This document shows, piece after piece, positions 8,340 to 18,600 of a stretch of 64,000 nt of DNA. Each line of letters opens with the position of its first letter. Position 1 is the stretch's first letter. The notes beneath the pieces are model-generated. The model searched no databases, was not told the origin of the DNA, and saw nothing but the letters and a program-made list of their open reading frames with translations. The position numbers were made by a program, and so were the translations under genes. Source of the DNA: Arthrobacter sp. PvP023 (lineage in GTDB: Bacteria; Actinomycetota; Actinomycetes; Actinomycetales; Micrococcaceae); contig NZ_JAFIBI010000001.1 of NCBI RefSeq assembly GCF_017832975.1, positions 2,170,001 through 2,234,000 on the forward strand, read 5' to 3'.

Positions 8340-9167
8340 ATGACAGGGAAGGCAGCAGCCCGCAGGGCGCGTTTGGGGGCGGCGTTCATCGTCGCAGCCG
8401 TAGTGATGTCCGGTTGCAGCGGCGAGGGCAAGGGGGAACCCGCCTGGACGGCGGGCGGCAGTCCAACGGAAAGCACGACGACGGCGGGCACGTCGCCGGC
8501 CGCGTCGCCAGGGGCAACTCCCGGCGCCACGGACACCGGAGCGCAACCTTCGCCAACGGGTACGGAATCCGCGTCCGCCGGCGCGACGGCGGCGGCGTGG
8601 AAGGCCTTCTCGGATTCCGGCAAGAACGTCAGTTTTGAACTGCCGCAGGACTGGATTGCGCAGTCCGTCACGCCCGACCAGGGGACGCTTCCGGGGGCCA
8701 TCAAGATCGAAGTCAAGGATGCCAAGGGAGGTTATCTGGCGACGCTGCAGACGGGCCTGCCATCGCCGTCGGCTGCCGCCTGCCAGGAAGCGGCCCGAAA
8801 GCCTTACGTGGTGGTCAGCAGCGTTCCGGTGGACCTGCCGCACCGCGAAGGAGACGGTCTGATTGCGCCGCACGTGGTTTTCCGTGTGATCCAGGGTTAC
8901 AGGTACTTCGGTTCCTACGGCATCACCAACGTGGTGGGAGGAAGTGACGGCAGAGCCTGCGCCCTGCAGAACATTGTGCGCGGTCCGGAGGGCAAGGGGG
9001 ATGTCTCGTTCGGTGACCTGACCGCACTCGAGGCGTTCGCCCCGGACGAGAAAGTGGCCCCCGCCAAGGCCTTCGATACCCTTGACCAGGCGGCCAAGTA
9101 TGTCAACGAGGGCTCTGAATTCGCGAATGTCCAGCGGATGCTAATGTCTCTGAAGATCAAAAGTTAG
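8340..9167 (+). CDS. Predicted secreted lipoprotein, function unknown
   Basis: A 275-aa protein. It has a basic N-terminus, a hydrophobic stretch and a lipobox ending VVMSGC (Cys about residue 24), so it is predicted to be exported and lipid-anchored. A Ser/Thr/Ala/Gly-rich linker follows (about 27-80), then a folded domain beginning near WKAFSDSGKNVSFELP. The fold is not recognised with certainty. The pattern of a lipoprotein with a low-complexity stalk is common in actinobacteria. The ATG at 8340 is chosen because the signal peptide starts there and a -10 lies 6 nt upstream. Confidence 0.75.
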   Translation: MTGKAAARRARLGAAFIVAAVVMSGCSGEGKGEPAWTAGGSPTESTTTAGTSPAASPGATPGATDTGAQPSPTGTESASAGATAAAWKAFSDSGKNVSFELPQDWIAQSVTPDQGTLPGAIKIEVKDAKGGYLATLQTGLPSPSAAACQEAARKPYVVVSSVPVDLPHREGDGLIAPHVVFRVIQGYRYFGSYGITNVVGGSDGRACALQNIVRGPEGKGDVSFGDLTALEAFAPDEKVAPAKAFDTLDQAAKYVNEGSEFANVQRMLMSLKIKS

Positions 9168-9241
9168 TCCCGCCGCCCGCCCGTAAACCCCACCGGCCGG
9201 CACGGGTACTGTTCTGCAACTACCTCACACCCCGGAGATAC

Positions 9242-10048
9242 ATGGAACGCAGCGTGGCCGCTCGGCTCGTCTTCAAGACCGCAGCCGAAACCAAAGTCGC
9301 ACTGGCGGTTGCCGTCGCAAGGAATGCGGGCTATTCGTCGCTCGTGGAAACGATGTCGGTGACCTCCGGGGAGGACCCGGTGCCTGTGACGGAACTTTCC
9401 GACCACCACGGCGGACGGTTCCATTACATGGAGTTCGCGGAGCCCGCTGAGGTGACCGTTGACTACACGGCAACTGTTTCCGGGCTGGCGGTTCCGGAGG
9501 AGCCCAACCTTATGGAACTGATCCGCTACGTCCGGCCCAGCCGCTACGCGGAGTCGGACCGGCTGTTGCCTACGGCCTACGCCGAATTCGGCGGCCTCCA
9601 GGGCGAAGAGCTCCTGCACGCCGTCCGCAACTGGGTCTTCAGCGAGCTCCGCTACGTCAGCGGCTCCTCGCGCGGGACCGACGGCGCGGTGGAGACGCTC
9701 CTGCACCGCCGCGGGGTGTGCCGCGACTTCGCCCACCTTGCCATTTCACTGCTGCGCTCCAAGGATGTGCCCGCGAGGCTGGTGGCGGTCTATGCTCCCG
9801 GGCTTAGCCCGATGGATTTCCATGCCGTGGCCGAGGCCTATATTAACGGGGCCTGGTACGTCATCGATCCCACCGGGCTCGCCCCGCGGGAGAGCATGCT
9901 GAGGATCACCGCCGGCCGGGACTCCTCGGACACAGCGTTCCTGTCCACGGTCGGCGGAAGCCTGTCCCTGAGGGAGCTCCGCGTCACCGCAGTGGTGGAC
10001 GGGGAGCTGCCCCGGGAAGACCCCGCGAAGCTCGTCGCGATTTCCTGA
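9242..10048 (+). CDS. Transglutaminase-like domain protein
   Basis: A 268-aa protein with a bacterial transglutaminase-like fold: an N-terminal beta domain (residues 1-90) and then the cysteine-protease-like core. The triad is visible as Cys about 159 in RRGVCRDFAHLA, His about 193 in MDFHAVAEAY and Asp about 208 in WYVIDPTGLAP. This gives the order Cys-His-Asp expected of the superfamily, whose members act as proteases or amidases. There is no signal peptide. GGAG lies 6 nt before the ATG. It is convergent with the MarR gene (3-nt gap). Confidence 0.88.
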   Translation: MERSVAARLVFKTAAETKVALAVAVARNAGYSSLVETMSVTSGEDPVPVTELSDHHGGRFHYMEFAEPAEVTVDYTATVSGLAVPEEPNLMELIRYVRPSRYAESDRLLPTAYAEFGGLQGEELLHAVRNWVFSELRYVSGSSRGTDGAVETLLHRRGVCRDFAHLAISLLRSKDVPARLVAVYAPGLSPMDFHAVAEAYINGAWYVIDPTGLAPRESMLRITAGRDSSDTAFLSTVGGSLSLRELRVTAVVDGELPREDPAKLVAIS

Positions 10049-10051
10049 CGC

Positions 10052-10513
10052 CTAGCGCCCTGACACGGACCCGCGCAGCTTCTCGGTGAGCCGCAACAGT
10101 TCGCGCTGTTCGCCGGCGGTCAGCGCCGGCGTCATTAGCGCGGAGATATCACGTACGTGCTCGCGGCCGATCTGCTTCTGCAGCTCCCGGCCGGCGTCCG
10201 TCAGTTTCAGGAGGACACCGCGTCCGTCCTGGGGTGCCGGCATACGCTCCACGAGTCCGCGCTTCTCCAGCCTCTCCACCAGCCTGCTGAGGCTGGACTG
10301 GCTGAGGAGTACGTTGTCATTCAGCTCGTTCAGGCGCAGCCAGCCGGAAGGGCAGCGTGAGAGCGTGAACAGGACGTCGTATTCGTTGACGGCCAGTGCT
10401 TTGAAAGCAGGGCCGGACTGAAGCTTCCGCATTACCGCCACCTGGGCGCGGAACAGTGATTCCCAGGTTTCGGCGGCGAGCCGTACAGGCGACTCGCCCG
10501 GCTGCGCGCTCAT
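10052..10513 (-). CDS. MarR-family regulator
   Basis: A 153-aa winged-helix regulator. The helix-turn-helix region LNELNDNVLLSQSSLSRLVE (about residues 70-89) and the wing VERMPAPQDGRGVLLKLTD are classical MarR features. It overlaps the upstream flavin oxidoreductase gene by 3 nt (ATGA), so the two are translated together. It probably controls its own operon, perhaps through the palindrome at 11696-11707. The ligand is unknown. Confidence 0.9.
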   Translation of the reverse strand: MSAQPGESPVRLAAETWESLFRAQVAVMRKLQSGPAFKALAVNEYDVLFTLSRCPSGWLRLNELNDNVLLSQSSLSRLVERLEKRGLVERMPAPQDGRGVLLKLTDAGRELQKQIGREHVRDISALMTPALTAGEQRELLRLTEKLRGSVSGR

Positions 10514-11637
10514 CAGGCGTCCTGCGCCGTGGGCTTGGTGAGTGAGTCCTCCTGCACCTGGGCAGCCATCCTGGCTGCCACCCGCCCGGCATGGGTGGGC
10601 GGTTCCGGCACGTGGGCGGGGGTGAGGGCGGCGTACTCCCTGCGCAGCACCGGCAGGACCTCCTCGCCGAACAGGTCCAGCTGCTCCAGGACGGTCTTCA
10701 GGGGAAGGCCGGCGTGGTCGATCAGGAACAGCTGGCGCTGGTAGTCGCCGAAGTACTCGCGGAAGGTCAGGGTCTTTTCGATGACTTCCTGCGGGCTGCC
10801 GACTGTCAGCGGGGTCTGCGAGGTGAAGTCCTCCAGCGAGGGGCCGTGGCCGTAAACCGGCGCATTGTCGAAGTACGGGCGGAACTCCTTCACTGCGTCC
10901 TGGGAGTTCTTCCGCATGAAGAACTGCCCGCCGAGGCCGACGATCGCCTGGTCGGCCTTGCCGTGGCCGTAGTGCTCGTAGCGTTCGCGGTAGAGGCCGA
11001 TCAGCTGCTGGTAGTGCTCCTTGGGCCAGAAGATGTTGTTGGCGAAGAAGCCGTCACCGTAGTACGCGGCCACTTCAGCGATCTGGGGCGTGCGAATGGA
11101 GCCGTGCCACACAAAGGGGGCCACGCCGTCGAGCGGTCGTGGGGTGGAAGTGAAGTTCTGCAGCGGCGTGCGGTGCTTGCCGGACCAGTTCACGGTGTCT
11201 TCGTCCCAGAGCCGGCGCAGTAGGCTGTAGTTCTCGATGGCCAGTTCAATGCCGTCCTGGATGTTCTTGCCGAACCAGGGGTACACCGGCGCCGTGTTGC
11301 CGCGGCCCATTACCAGGTCCACGCGACCGTCCGCCAGGTGCTGCAGCATCGCAAAGTCTTCGGCGATCTTCACGGGGTCGTTGGTGGTGATCAGTGTGGT
11401 GGCGGTGGACAGGATGATTCGTTCCGTCTGCGCCGCGATGTAGGCCAGTGTGGTGGTGGGGGAGGAAGAGAAGAAGGGGCGGTTGTGGTGCTCGCCAATG
11501 GCGTACACGTCCATGCCGATCTCTTCGACCTTCTTGGCAATGGCAACGGACGCTTTGATGCGCTCGTGTTCCGTGGGCGTGCGCCCCGTAGTGGGATCAG
11601 TGGTGATGTCACTGACACTGAATACGCCGATCTGCAT
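10513..11637 (-). CDS. Luciferase-like (LLM class) flavin-dependent monooxygenase
   Basis: A 374-aa TIM-barrel flavin monooxygenase. Typical features are the N-terminal strand MQIGVFSVSD, AIGEHHNRPFF, the stretch RIILSTATTLITTNDPVKIAEDFA and RVDLVMGRGNT. The sequence resembles the FMN-dependent CE1758-type subfamily (from memory, not searched). The true substrate and the flavin (FMN or F420) cannot be told. No dedicated flavin reductase is adjacent. It is co-transcribed with the downstream MarR gene. Confidence 0.88.
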   Translation of the reverse strand: MQIGVFSVSDITTDPTTGRTPTEHERIKASVAIAKKVEEIGMDVYAIGEHHNRPFFSSSPTTTLAYIAAQTERIILSTATTLITTNDPVKIAEDFAMLQHLADGRVDLVMGRGNTAPVYPWFGKNIQDGIELAIENYSLLRRLWDEDTVNWSGKHRTPLQNFTSTPRPLDGVAPFVWHGSIRTPQIAEVAAYYGDGFFANNIFWPKEHYQQLIGLYRERYEHYGHGKADQAIVGLGGQFFMRKNSQDAVKEFRPYFDNAPVYGHGPSLEDFTSQTPLTVGSPQEVIEKTLTFREYFGDYQRQLFLIDHAGLPLKTVLEQLDLFGEEVLPVLRREYAALTPAHVPEPPTHAGRVAARMAAQVQEDSLTKPTAQDA

Positions 11638-11695
11638 GGTGTGCCTTTCCGTTTTCCGAACTGCTCCGGGTCTTGTTCCACTATAGCCGATTTAC

Positions 11696-11707
11696 ATGCA
11701 TTTGCAT
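11696..11707. promoter_or_regulatory. Palindrome before the monooxygenase-marR operon
   Basis: ATGCATTTGCAT is a near-perfect 12-bp palindrome about 60 bp before the monooxygenase start. It is bracketed by an outer TTACAT...ATGTAA pair. AT-rich palindromes of this size are common MarR operators, so it is the best candidate site for the MarR protein of the operon. Confidence 0.45.
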
Positions 11708-11760
11708 CTATCGTTGGATGTAACGTCCGGCGCGCCAGGATATTCCCGCCCGGTTAAACA

Positions 11761-11796
11761 GCAGTGCCCGTGCCACCGGGGCGGCACGGGCACTGC
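11761..11796 (-). terminator. Terminator of the RND exporter gene
   Basis: A perfect 14-bp stem (11761-11774 with 11783-11796) and 8-nt loop, 36 nt past the RND stop. On the minus strand it is followed by TGTTTAAC, a weak U-tract. The actinobacterial type with a strong GC stem is plausible. Confidence 0.75.
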
Positions 11797-11831
11797 TTGG
11801 TTCAGGATCGTCAGTTCTTCAGGGTCCGGGG

Positions 11832-14800
11832 CTACTCGGGTTCGCCGGCTGCAGCCCGGCGGCCGGAGACCTTGGGGACCATGCCTGTTGTCCAGTCACG
11901 GAACTCTGCGTCGACGTCGTCCGGCGGCCCGAAGTCGGGGCGTTCGTGCATCGCACGGAGCAGCGCCTTCTTCTCACGGCGCCCTTCCACCAGCCGATAG
12001 AGGACCGGCACCAGGACCAGCGTCAGCGCCGTCGAGGACACCAGGCCGCCGATCACCACCACCGCCAGGGGCTGGGAGATGAAACCCCCTCCGCCGGTGA
12101 GGCCCAACGCCATGGGCGTGAGTGCGAAAACGGTGGCCAGGGCTGTCATCAGGATGGGGCGCAGGCGCTGCCGCGCACCGTGGGTGATGGCGTCGGCCAC
12201 GTTCATTCCGGGCTGGCCGTTCCGCGGCTGCCGGTACTGGTTGATGAGGTCGATCAGGACGATGGCGTTGGTCACCACAATGCCCACCAGCATGAGCATG
12301 CCGATCAGTGACGGCAGGCCCAGCGGCACGCCGGTCGCCAGCAGCAGGGCAACGGCCCCCGTGGCTGCGAACGGAACGGATACCAGAAGGATGAGCGGCT
12401 GGATGAGCGATTTGAAGGCCGCCACCATGATCACGTACACGATGGCGATCGCGGCCAGTAGCGCCAGGCCCAGCTGCTGGAACGACTCCGTCTGCTGCGT
12501 GGTGGCGCCGCCGATCTCCGCCGTGACGCCGGCCGGGAGTTCCACCCCCTTGAGCCGGCTTTGCACCTCGGTGCTCACCGCGCCCAGATTGGCGCCAGAC
12601 GGCGTCACCGAGACCCGCGCGGTACGCTGGCCGTTGCTGGCGGTGATGGACACGGGGATGTCAACCTGTTCCACGGTGGCGATGCTTCCCAGCGTCACGG
12701 CCCCGCCGGATGCCGGCAGTGGGATGTTCCGCACCGCGGCGACGCTTGTGAACCGCGTGCCCTCGCCGATCTGCACCGGGAAATCGTTGGTATCGATGCG
12801 CACTGTTCCGGCTGGCAACGGACTGATCGTGGAGGCCAGGACGCCGGCCACCTGCTCCTCGTTCAGGCCGGCCGCGACCGCTTTGGCGCGGTCCACCTTG
12901 ACCTGAACCACCGGCTGGCTGGCTGCAAGGTTCGTGGCAACCTCAGTACTGCCCGGGACACCCTCCATGGCCTTGACCATGGCATCGCTTGCGGTCCTGA
13001 GGTCCGCTGAGTTGGCCGCCTTCAGGGTGATGTCCACCGTCGAGGTGGTGCCGAATCCGCCCTGCTGGGATCCCACGGAGATCTTTCCCGCGTCACTGAT
13101 CTTCGCCAGTTCGTTGCGGACGGTTTCCTGCAGCCGGGCCTGGTTGGCCTTCTCCTCGGTGACCACGGTGAACGAGGAGTTCGAGGCGCCGCTGGACGTG
13201 AGCGCGGTGAAGCCGGTCTGCGCGTTCCCCGACGTGACCTGTACGTCCTTGATGCCGTCGATGTTCCGCAGTACTTCCTCGACCTTCACTGCTGCCGCGC
13301 TGGTGTCCGTGAGGCTCGTACCGGCCGGAAGGACCTGCTTGACAGTCATGCTGTTCTCGCCGGAACGGCCCAGCAGGTCGGTGGCGAGCAGCGGCGTCAT
13401 CGCCGCCGTCCCGCCGAGGACCAGGACTGCGGCGATGAGTGTCACCACCGGGTGCTTCTGTGTCTTGTCGAGGACGGGCAGGTAGCCGCGCTGCAACAGG
13501 CTGCGCTGCTCGGCCTCATGCGCCTTGGCCGCGGCTTCGCGCGCCGCCGCGGCGGACAGGGAAGCCCCTGTGCTGTCAGCCGGTGACTTGAGGAACCAAT
13601 AGGCCAGTACGGGGACGATGGTGAGGGACACCAGCAGCGACGAGAGCAGCGCGATGGTCACCGTCAGGGCGAAGGGCCGGAACAGCTCGCCGGCCAGTTC
13701 CCCGACGAACGCAATCGGAAGGAAGACTGCCACTGTGGTCAGCGTCGACGCCGTGATGGCGCCGGCGACCTCGCGGATGGAGGTCAGGATGGCTGACAGT
13801 TTTGACTCGCCGTAGCTGAGGTGGCGCTTGATGTTCTCGATCACCACAATCGAGTCATCCACCACGCGTCCGATTGCGATGGTGAGTGCTCCGAGGGTCA
13901 GGATGTTCAGGGAGTAACCCGTTGCGGAGAGGCCGATGAAAGTGATGAGCAGGGACAGCGGGATGGAGACGGCAGTGACCAGCGTGGACCGCACGGACAT
14001 CAGGAACACCAGGATCACTGCGACGGCAAAGCCCAGGCCCAGCAGGCCTTCCGTGGTGAGGTCTTTAATGGACTTTTCGATGAACGGGGCCTGGTCGAAC
14101 ACCGGGGTGAACTTGGCGTTGGAGCCCAGCTCAGCCTCGAGCTGGCCGATGGAGTCCTTCACTGCATGCGAGATCGCCACCGTGTCGCCCTCGGGCTTTT
14201 TGGTCACGGAGAGCGCCAGCGTTTCCTTGCCGTTGGTGCGGGTAATCGACGTGCGGACGTCATCCTTGATGCTGACGTCCGCGACGCTGCCGATGGTGGC
14301 GGCGTCTTTGGCGCCGCCAAGCGGCAGGGCCTTGACGGCGTCCAGGGAGTCCACCGGGCTGCCGATCTGCAGCGAGAGCGTTTTGCCTTGTTCCTCGATG
14401 GTGCCCGCCGGAATAAGCGCCCCGTTGTTCTTCAGCGCATTGCTGATGGACTGGATGGTGGCGCCCTTGGCCGCCATGGCCTCGGGGCGGGGGAGGATCT
14501 GGATGTGCTGGCTGGCGCCGCCGGTGACGTCGGCGCCCCTGACGCCGTCGAGCTTCTGAAGCCGGGGGACACTGAGGCGTTGCAGGTCGGCGTTTAGTTC
14601 ACTGAGCGGTTTGTCGGAAGAGACTGCCAGGAACACAATCGGGAAATCGCTGATGCTGCCTGCAATGGCCTGCGGCTGGACATCATCGGGCAGGGCGCGC
14701 TTGGCGTTGGAAATGGCACGGTCGATCTGGTTCCGTGCCCGGTCCAGGTTTGAACCGTAGGTGAACACCATGGTGATCTGCGAAACGCCCGTGCGGGAAG

Positions 14801-15050
14801 TGGACGACGTCGATTCAAGCCCCTCGACACCGTTCAGTGCAGTCTCGAGGGGCCCGCTCACCTGCTTGTCCACTACCTCCGGCGATGCACCGGGCATGGC
14901 CGAGATGACCGTGATCTGCGGAAACTCGATGGAGGGAATGAGTTCCTGCTTGAGCGAGGACATGGTGATCACGCCGAACACCGACGCGAAGACGGTGATC
15001 AGCGCGATCAGTGCCCTGTTTGCCAGCGATAGTTTTGCCAGCCGGTACAT
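11832..15050 (-). CDS. RND-family efflux transporter (HAE1/SwrC-like)
   Basis: A 1072-aa inner-membrane exporter with the AcrB-type two-fold layout: TM1 at about residues 10-30, a large extracytoplasmic domain, TM2-6, a second large domain, and the last TMs before about residue 1030. The TM4 proton-relay region is seen as GRVVDDSIVVIENIKRH (about 393-409). No membrane-fusion or outer-membrane partner is nearby, as expected for single-component RND pumps of Gram-positives such as SwrC (YerP). AGGAG lies 8 nt before the ATG. It begins 69 nt after mqo on the same strand and may be co-transcribed. The substrate is unknown. Confidence 0.93.
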   Translation of the reverse strand: MYRLAKLSLANRALIALITVFASVFGVITMSSLKQELIPSIEFPQITVISAMPGASPEVVDKQVSGPLETALNGVEGLESTSSTSRTGVSQITMVFTYGSNLDRARNQIDRAISNAKRALPDDVQPQAIAGSISDFPIVFLAVSSDKPLSELNADLQRLSVPRLQKLDGVRGADVTGGASQHIQILPRPEAMAAKGATIQSISNALKNNGALIPAGTIEEQGKTLSLQIGSPVDSLDAVKALPLGGAKDAATIGSVADVSIKDDVRTSITRTNGKETLALSVTKKPEGDTVAISHAVKDSIGQLEAELGSNAKFTPVFDQAPFIEKSIKDLTTEGLLGLGFAVAVILVFLMSVRSTLVTAVSIPLSLLITFIGLSATGYSLNILTLGALTIAIGRVVDDSIVVIENIKRHLSYGESKLSAILTSIREVAGAITASTLTTVAVFLPIAFVGELAGELFRPFALTVTIALLSSLLVSLTIVPVLAYWFLKSPADSTGASLSAAAAREAAAKAHEAEQRSLLQRGYLPVLDKTQKHPVVTLIAAVLVLGGTAAMTPLLATDLLGRSGENSMTVKQVLPAGTSLTDTSAAAVKVEEVLRNIDGIKDVQVTSGNAQTGFTALTSSGASNSSFTVVTEEKANQARLQETVRNELAKISDAGKISVGSQQGGFGTTSTVDITLKAANSADLRTASDAMVKAMEGVPGSTEVATNLAASQPVVQVKVDRAKAVAAGLNEEQVAGVLASTISPLPAGTVRIDTNDFPVQIGEGTRFTSVAAVRNIPLPASGGAVTLGSIATVEQVDIPVSITASNGQRTARVSVTPSGANLGAVSTEVQSRLKGVELPAGVTAEIGGATTQQTESFQQLGLALLAAIAIVYVIMVAAFKSLIQPLILLVSVPFAATGAVALLLATGVPLGLPSLIGMLMLVGIVVTNAIVLIDLINQYRQPRNGQPGMNVADAITHGARQRLRPILMTALATVFALTPMALGLTGGGGFISQPLAVVVIGGLVSSTALTLVLVPVLYRLVEGRREKKALLRAMHERPDFGPPDDVDAEFRDWTTGMVPKVSGRRAAAGEPE

Positions 15051-15119
15051 CTCATTGTCTCCTGGTGGGTTAACGGTCTTGTGGTTGGGGGTGGAACCTG
15101 CCGTAACCCGAACAGGGTC

Positions 15120-16625
15120 TCAGCTGGAGGGTGCGTCTATGGCTTCCAGCTGGAGGGTTTTGGCGGTTTCCGCCTCCAGCCGTTCGGCCAATTCCGGGTT
15201 GTCGTTGAGCTTGATGCCGTAGCCGGGCATCATTTCCTTGAGCTTGGACTGCCAGCCCTTGAAGTTCCTGGGGAAGGACTTCTGGAGGAGTTCGATCATG
15301 ATGGGGACTGCGGTGGAGGCTCCCGGGGAAGCACCAAGCAGCGCACCGATGGAACCGTCGCGCGCGGCGATCACTTCAGTACCGAACTGGAGGACACCAC
15401 CCTTCTTCGGATCCTTCTTGATGATCTGAACACGCTGGCCGGCGGTAATGAGTTCCCAATCGCCGTCTTTTGCTTCCGGGTAATACTCGCGAAGGGCCTC
15501 CACCTTGTCGCCGTGCCGCTTCGCGACTTCCTTGACCAGGTAGGCCGTCAGGTCCATGTTGTCCTTCGCCACGGCAAGCATCGGAATGATGTTGCCCGGG
15601 CGGATCGACAACGGCAGGTCCAGGTACGAGCCGTTCTTCAGGAAGTTGGTTGAGAATCCGGCGTAGGGCCCGAAGAGCAGCGAACGCTTGCCGTCGACGT
15701 AACGGGTGTCAAGGTGCGGAACGGACATGGGCGGGGCTCCCACGGACGCCTGGCCGTAGACCTTGGCGCTGTGCTGGGCGGCGAGGGCCTCGTCGGTGCA
15801 GCGGAAGAACTGGCCGGAAACCGGGAAACCGCCGTAGCCCTTGCTCTCGGGGATGCCGGAGGCCTGCAGCAGATGCAGTGCACCGCCGCCGGCACCGACG
15901 AACACGAACTTCGCGTGGATGTTGCCGTGCTCTCCGGACTTCTTGTGCTTGAGCGTCAGGTCCCAGCCGCCACCAGGGGCGCGCCGGATGCCGTTGACGT
16001 CGTGTCCGTAGTTGATCTCCACGCCGTTGTTGCCAAGGTACGTGGTCAGCTCACGGGTCAGTGCGCCGAAGTCGACGTCGGTTCCCTCGGCCGCGCGCGT
16101 GGCCGCAATCCTCTGCTTCGGGTCACGGCCCTTGACGATCAAGGGCGCCCACTTGGCAATCTGTGCGTGGTCTTCGGAGTACTCCATGGAACGGAAGAGG
16201 GTGTTCGGCTTCAGTGCCTCGTACCGGGTCTTCAGGAAGTCCGCATTGGCGTCCCCGATGACGAAACTCATGTGGGGGACCGTATTGATGAACCCCTTGG
16301 GGGAGCCGATGAGCGAGTTGCTGACCAGGTGGGACCAGAACTGGCGGGACAGCTGGAACTGCTCGTTGATGTGCAGCGCCTTGGATGGATCAACCGAGCC
16401 GTCTTTGGCTGCGGGCGAGTAGTTAAGCTCACACAGGGCGGCGTGCCCTGTGCCTGCGTTGTTCCACGGGCCCGAGCTTTCCAGGCCGGCTTCGTCGAGC
16501 CGTTCGAACAGCGAAATGGTCCAGTTCGGTTCGAGCTGCTTGATGAACGCACCCAGCGTGGCGCTCATGATGCCGCCGCCAATCAGGACGACGTCGGCAT
16601 GTTGGGTCTTGGAAATGAAAGTCAC
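15120..16625 (-). CDS. mqo: Malate:quinone oxidoreductase
   Basis: FAD-dependent, membrane-associated enzyme that oxidises malate to oxaloacetate and passes electrons to the quinone pool, replacing or supporting NAD malate dehydrogenase in the TCA cycle. The 501-aa length is normal. Seen are the N-terminal dinucleotide motif [15 protein letters not shown] (about residues 13-27), the Mqo hallmark [20 protein letters not shown], and [15 protein letters not shown]. There is no signal peptide. The RND exporter follows 69 nt downstream on the same strand. Confidence 0.97.
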   Translation of the reverse strand: MTFISKTQHADVVLIGGGIMSATLGAFIKQLEPNWTISLFERLDEAGLESSGPWNNAGTGHAALCELNYSPAAKDGSVDPSKALHINEQFQLSRQFWSHLVSNSLIGSPKGFINTVPHMSFVIGDANADFLKTRYEALKPNTLFRSMEYSEDHAQIAKWAPLIVKGRDPKQRIAATRAAEGTDVDFGALTRELTTYLGNNGVEINYGHDVNGIRRAPGGGWDLTLKHKKSGEHGNIHAKFVFVGAGGGALHLLQASGIPESKGYGGFPVSGQFFRCTDEALAAQHSAKVYGQASVGAPPMSVPHLDTRYVDGKRSLLFGPYAGFSTNFLKNGSYLDLPLSIRPGNIIPMLAVAKDNMDLTAYLVKEVAKRHGDKVEALREYYPEAKDGDWELITAGQRVQIIKKDPKKGGVLQFGTEVIAARDGSIGALLGASPGASTAVPIMIELLQKSFPRNFKGWQSKLKEMMPGYGIKLNDNPELAERLEAETAKTLQLEAIDAPSS

Positions 16626-16704
16626 AATCAGTCTCCGATAGCAGCGGCTCTGGCTGTCACAGAATATCCCCGAGCACCCTACTAACTGAAATTGGGGCAG
16701 TCCG

Positions 16705-18381
16705 TCAAGGTTTTAGCTCCACCTTTGTGAAAACCTCGTTTAATACCGGTGAGGCAGGGTACTTCAGCACCCGGTCGGAGAGTGCCAGCGCTGAAATGGG
16801 GAAAGCGATGGGGACGGCGGGGACCGATTCGGCGATCTGGGCGTTGATGGTGCGGTATTGCTCCGTCCGCTCCTCGCCCTCAGGCAAGCCGCGTGCCCGC
16901 GCGATCTTCGAAAAGACCTGCGGGTCCTGGTAGCCGAATTCGCCGTTCTTCTCGCCAAACAGGGGACCCACAAAGTTGTCCGGATCGGAGTAGGAACCGT
17001 TCCAGCCGAGCAGGTGCAGGGCGTGGTCCCCGGGTGACTGGACTTTCTGCAGGTACCCGTCCGACCACTCCACCGGAACCGGCTTGATGTTCAGCCCCAC
17101 GGCGGTGAGTTGCTTGCTGAGCTCTGCGTACACCTTTTCCGGTGTGGGAAGGTATGGCCTGGTGACATTAAGGGGGTAGTAGAACTTGAGTTCCTCGCCC
17201 TTGTACCCGGCTTCCTCCAGAAGCGCCTTCGCCTTGGCCGGGTCGTGGCCCAGGGAGGGGGCGTTGTTGTTGAACCCGCTGAGCTTGGGCGGGACGAACT
17301 GGGTTGCCTGCGCGGTGTTGTCGATGAAGAACCGGCGGATCAGCGTTTCCTTGTCCACCGCCAACTCGATGGCCTGGCGCACCTTGATGTTCTGCAGGAT
17401 GGGCACTTCCTGGTTCATGCCCAGGTACATCACGGAGAACGGGTCGCGCTGGATGATCTGCTGTCCGCGTTTGACGAGCTGGTCGAAGTTGCCCACGGTG
17501 ACGGCATCATAGCCGTCGATCTTGCCGTCGAGGAGAGCCTGGAGCCTGGACTGCGGGTGATCGTAGGTGACGAAGTTGATGGTGCCGATCTGCCCCCTGT
17601 CACCCCAATAGTCCTTGTTGCTGACCAGCTTGACGCTGGAGTCCTGCCACGCGGCGAAGCTGTAGGGACCGGTACCGACGGGGTGCAGGGCATAGGCCGA
17701 CACGGGCTGGCCGTCCCGGGTCTGGCTGAGGCTGTCCGCCTTCTGCGCCGCCATGGCCGTAGGGGAGGACATGGCGAAGGCCGGGAGCGTCAGCGCCTGG
17801 AGGAACCCGGTGAACGGCTGGGTGAGGTCGATCCGGACGTTCCCCGCAGAAACGGCGGTGCAGCCCTTGTAGATGGAGAGCGACGCCTGGTCGGCGTAGG
17901 CCTTGAACACGCCCTTGAACGACGTTCCGGGCGCCTGCTTCCGCAGGCTCGCCGGGAAGTTGAACCATCTGTTGAAGTTGGAGCAGACAGCCGCGGCATC
18001 GAAGGGTGTGCCGTCCTGGAAGATGACGCCCTCACGGAGCTTGAAGGTGTAGGCGCGGCCCTCGTTGGATTCCGCCCACTCAGTGGCGAGCAGGGGAGTG
18101 GGCAGCCCCGTGGTCTGGTCCACTCCCACAAGGCCCTCCAGGACCTGGCGGGTGATCCGGTAGGACTCCACATCGGATGCCAGCGCGGGATCAAGTCCCA
18201 GCGGCTGGGCCGCCGTGCCGAAGGTGAAAGTCGCGGTAGGGGCAGCGGCAGTAGTGCCTGCAGGAGCCGCAGAGGGCGACGCCGGAGCCGGGGCAGGCGT
18301 TCCTGTGCATGCGGCCAGCAGCAGCGACAGGACCCCTGCACCGATACTGACCGCAATGCGGCGCGATTTACTGCTGGGCAC
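16705..18381 (-). CDS. ABC substrate-binding lipoprotein, family 5 (peptide/nickel type)
   Basis: A 558-aa extracytoplasmic solute-binding protein. The signal peptide ends in lipobox LLLAAC (Cys about 25), followed by a Pro/Ala-rich linker. Family 5 features are [20 protein letters not shown] near the start of the mature protein, [17 protein letters not shown], and [15 protein letters not shown] late in the sequence. Such proteins bind oligopeptides, nickel or other small solutes for an ABC importer. No permease or ATPase gene is adjacent, so it is an orphan that must pair with a transporter elsewhere. The GTG start gives the intact signal peptide. Confidence 0.92.
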   Translation of the reverse strand: MPSSKSRRIAVSIGAGVLSLLLAACTGTPAPAPASPSAAPAGTTAAAPTATFTFGTAAQPLGLDPALASDVESYRITRQVLEGLVGVDQTTGLPTPLLATEWAESNEGRAYTFKLREGVIFQDGTPFDAAAVCSNFNRWFNFPASLRKQAPGTSFKGVFKAYADQASLSIYKGCTAVSAGNVRIDLTQPFTGFLQALTLPAFAMSSPTAMAAQKADSLSQTRDGQPVSAYALHPVGTGPYSFAAWQDSSVKLVSNKDYWGDRGQIGTINFVTYDHPQSRLQALLDGKIDGYDAVTVGNFDQLVKRGQQIIQRDPFSVMYLGMNQEVPILQNIKVRQAIELAVDKETLIRRFFIDNTAQATQFVPPKLSGFNNNAPSLGHDPAKAKALLEEAGYKGEELKFYYPLNVTRPYLPTPEKVYAELSKQLTAVGLNIKPVPVEWSDGYLQKVQSPGDHALHLLGWNGSYSDPDNFVGPLFGEKNGEFGYQDPQVFSKIARARGLPEGEERTEQYRTINAQIAESVPAVPIAFPISALALSDRVLKYPASPVLNEVFTKVELKP

Positions 18382-18508
18382 TCGATGATCACCTCTGGGC
18401 AGGCCGGAAGGTCCGCGGACAGCGGACCGGTCCCCAGTCTAATTGAACGATCCTGGACACTCGCCGGGTGCGCCACCCGATGCCGGCCGCGCCCTCCGGA
18501 AGACAAAG

Positions 18509-18540
18509 CTGAGGCCCGCACCGGACGGTGCGGGCCTCAG
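18509..18540 (-). terminator. Terminator of the FAS1 lipoprotein gene
   Basis: A perfect 14-bp stem (18509-18522 with 18527-18540) and a 4-nt loop. On the minus strand it is followed by CTTTGTCTT. It lies 60 nt past the FAS1 stop and also insulates the substrate-binding protein gene downstream. Confidence 0.75.
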
Positions 18541-18600
18541 TTTCTCCAGGATCGGCCCAGGGAGTCAGGCTGGAGCCGGGACAGGAGTGTTCGTGGTTGC

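Noticed and set aside
8241-8873. N-terminal extension of the DUF1684 gene
   Set aside because: The extra 211 codons are Arg-rich and overlap the divergent lipoprotein; family homology starts at the ATG at 8240.
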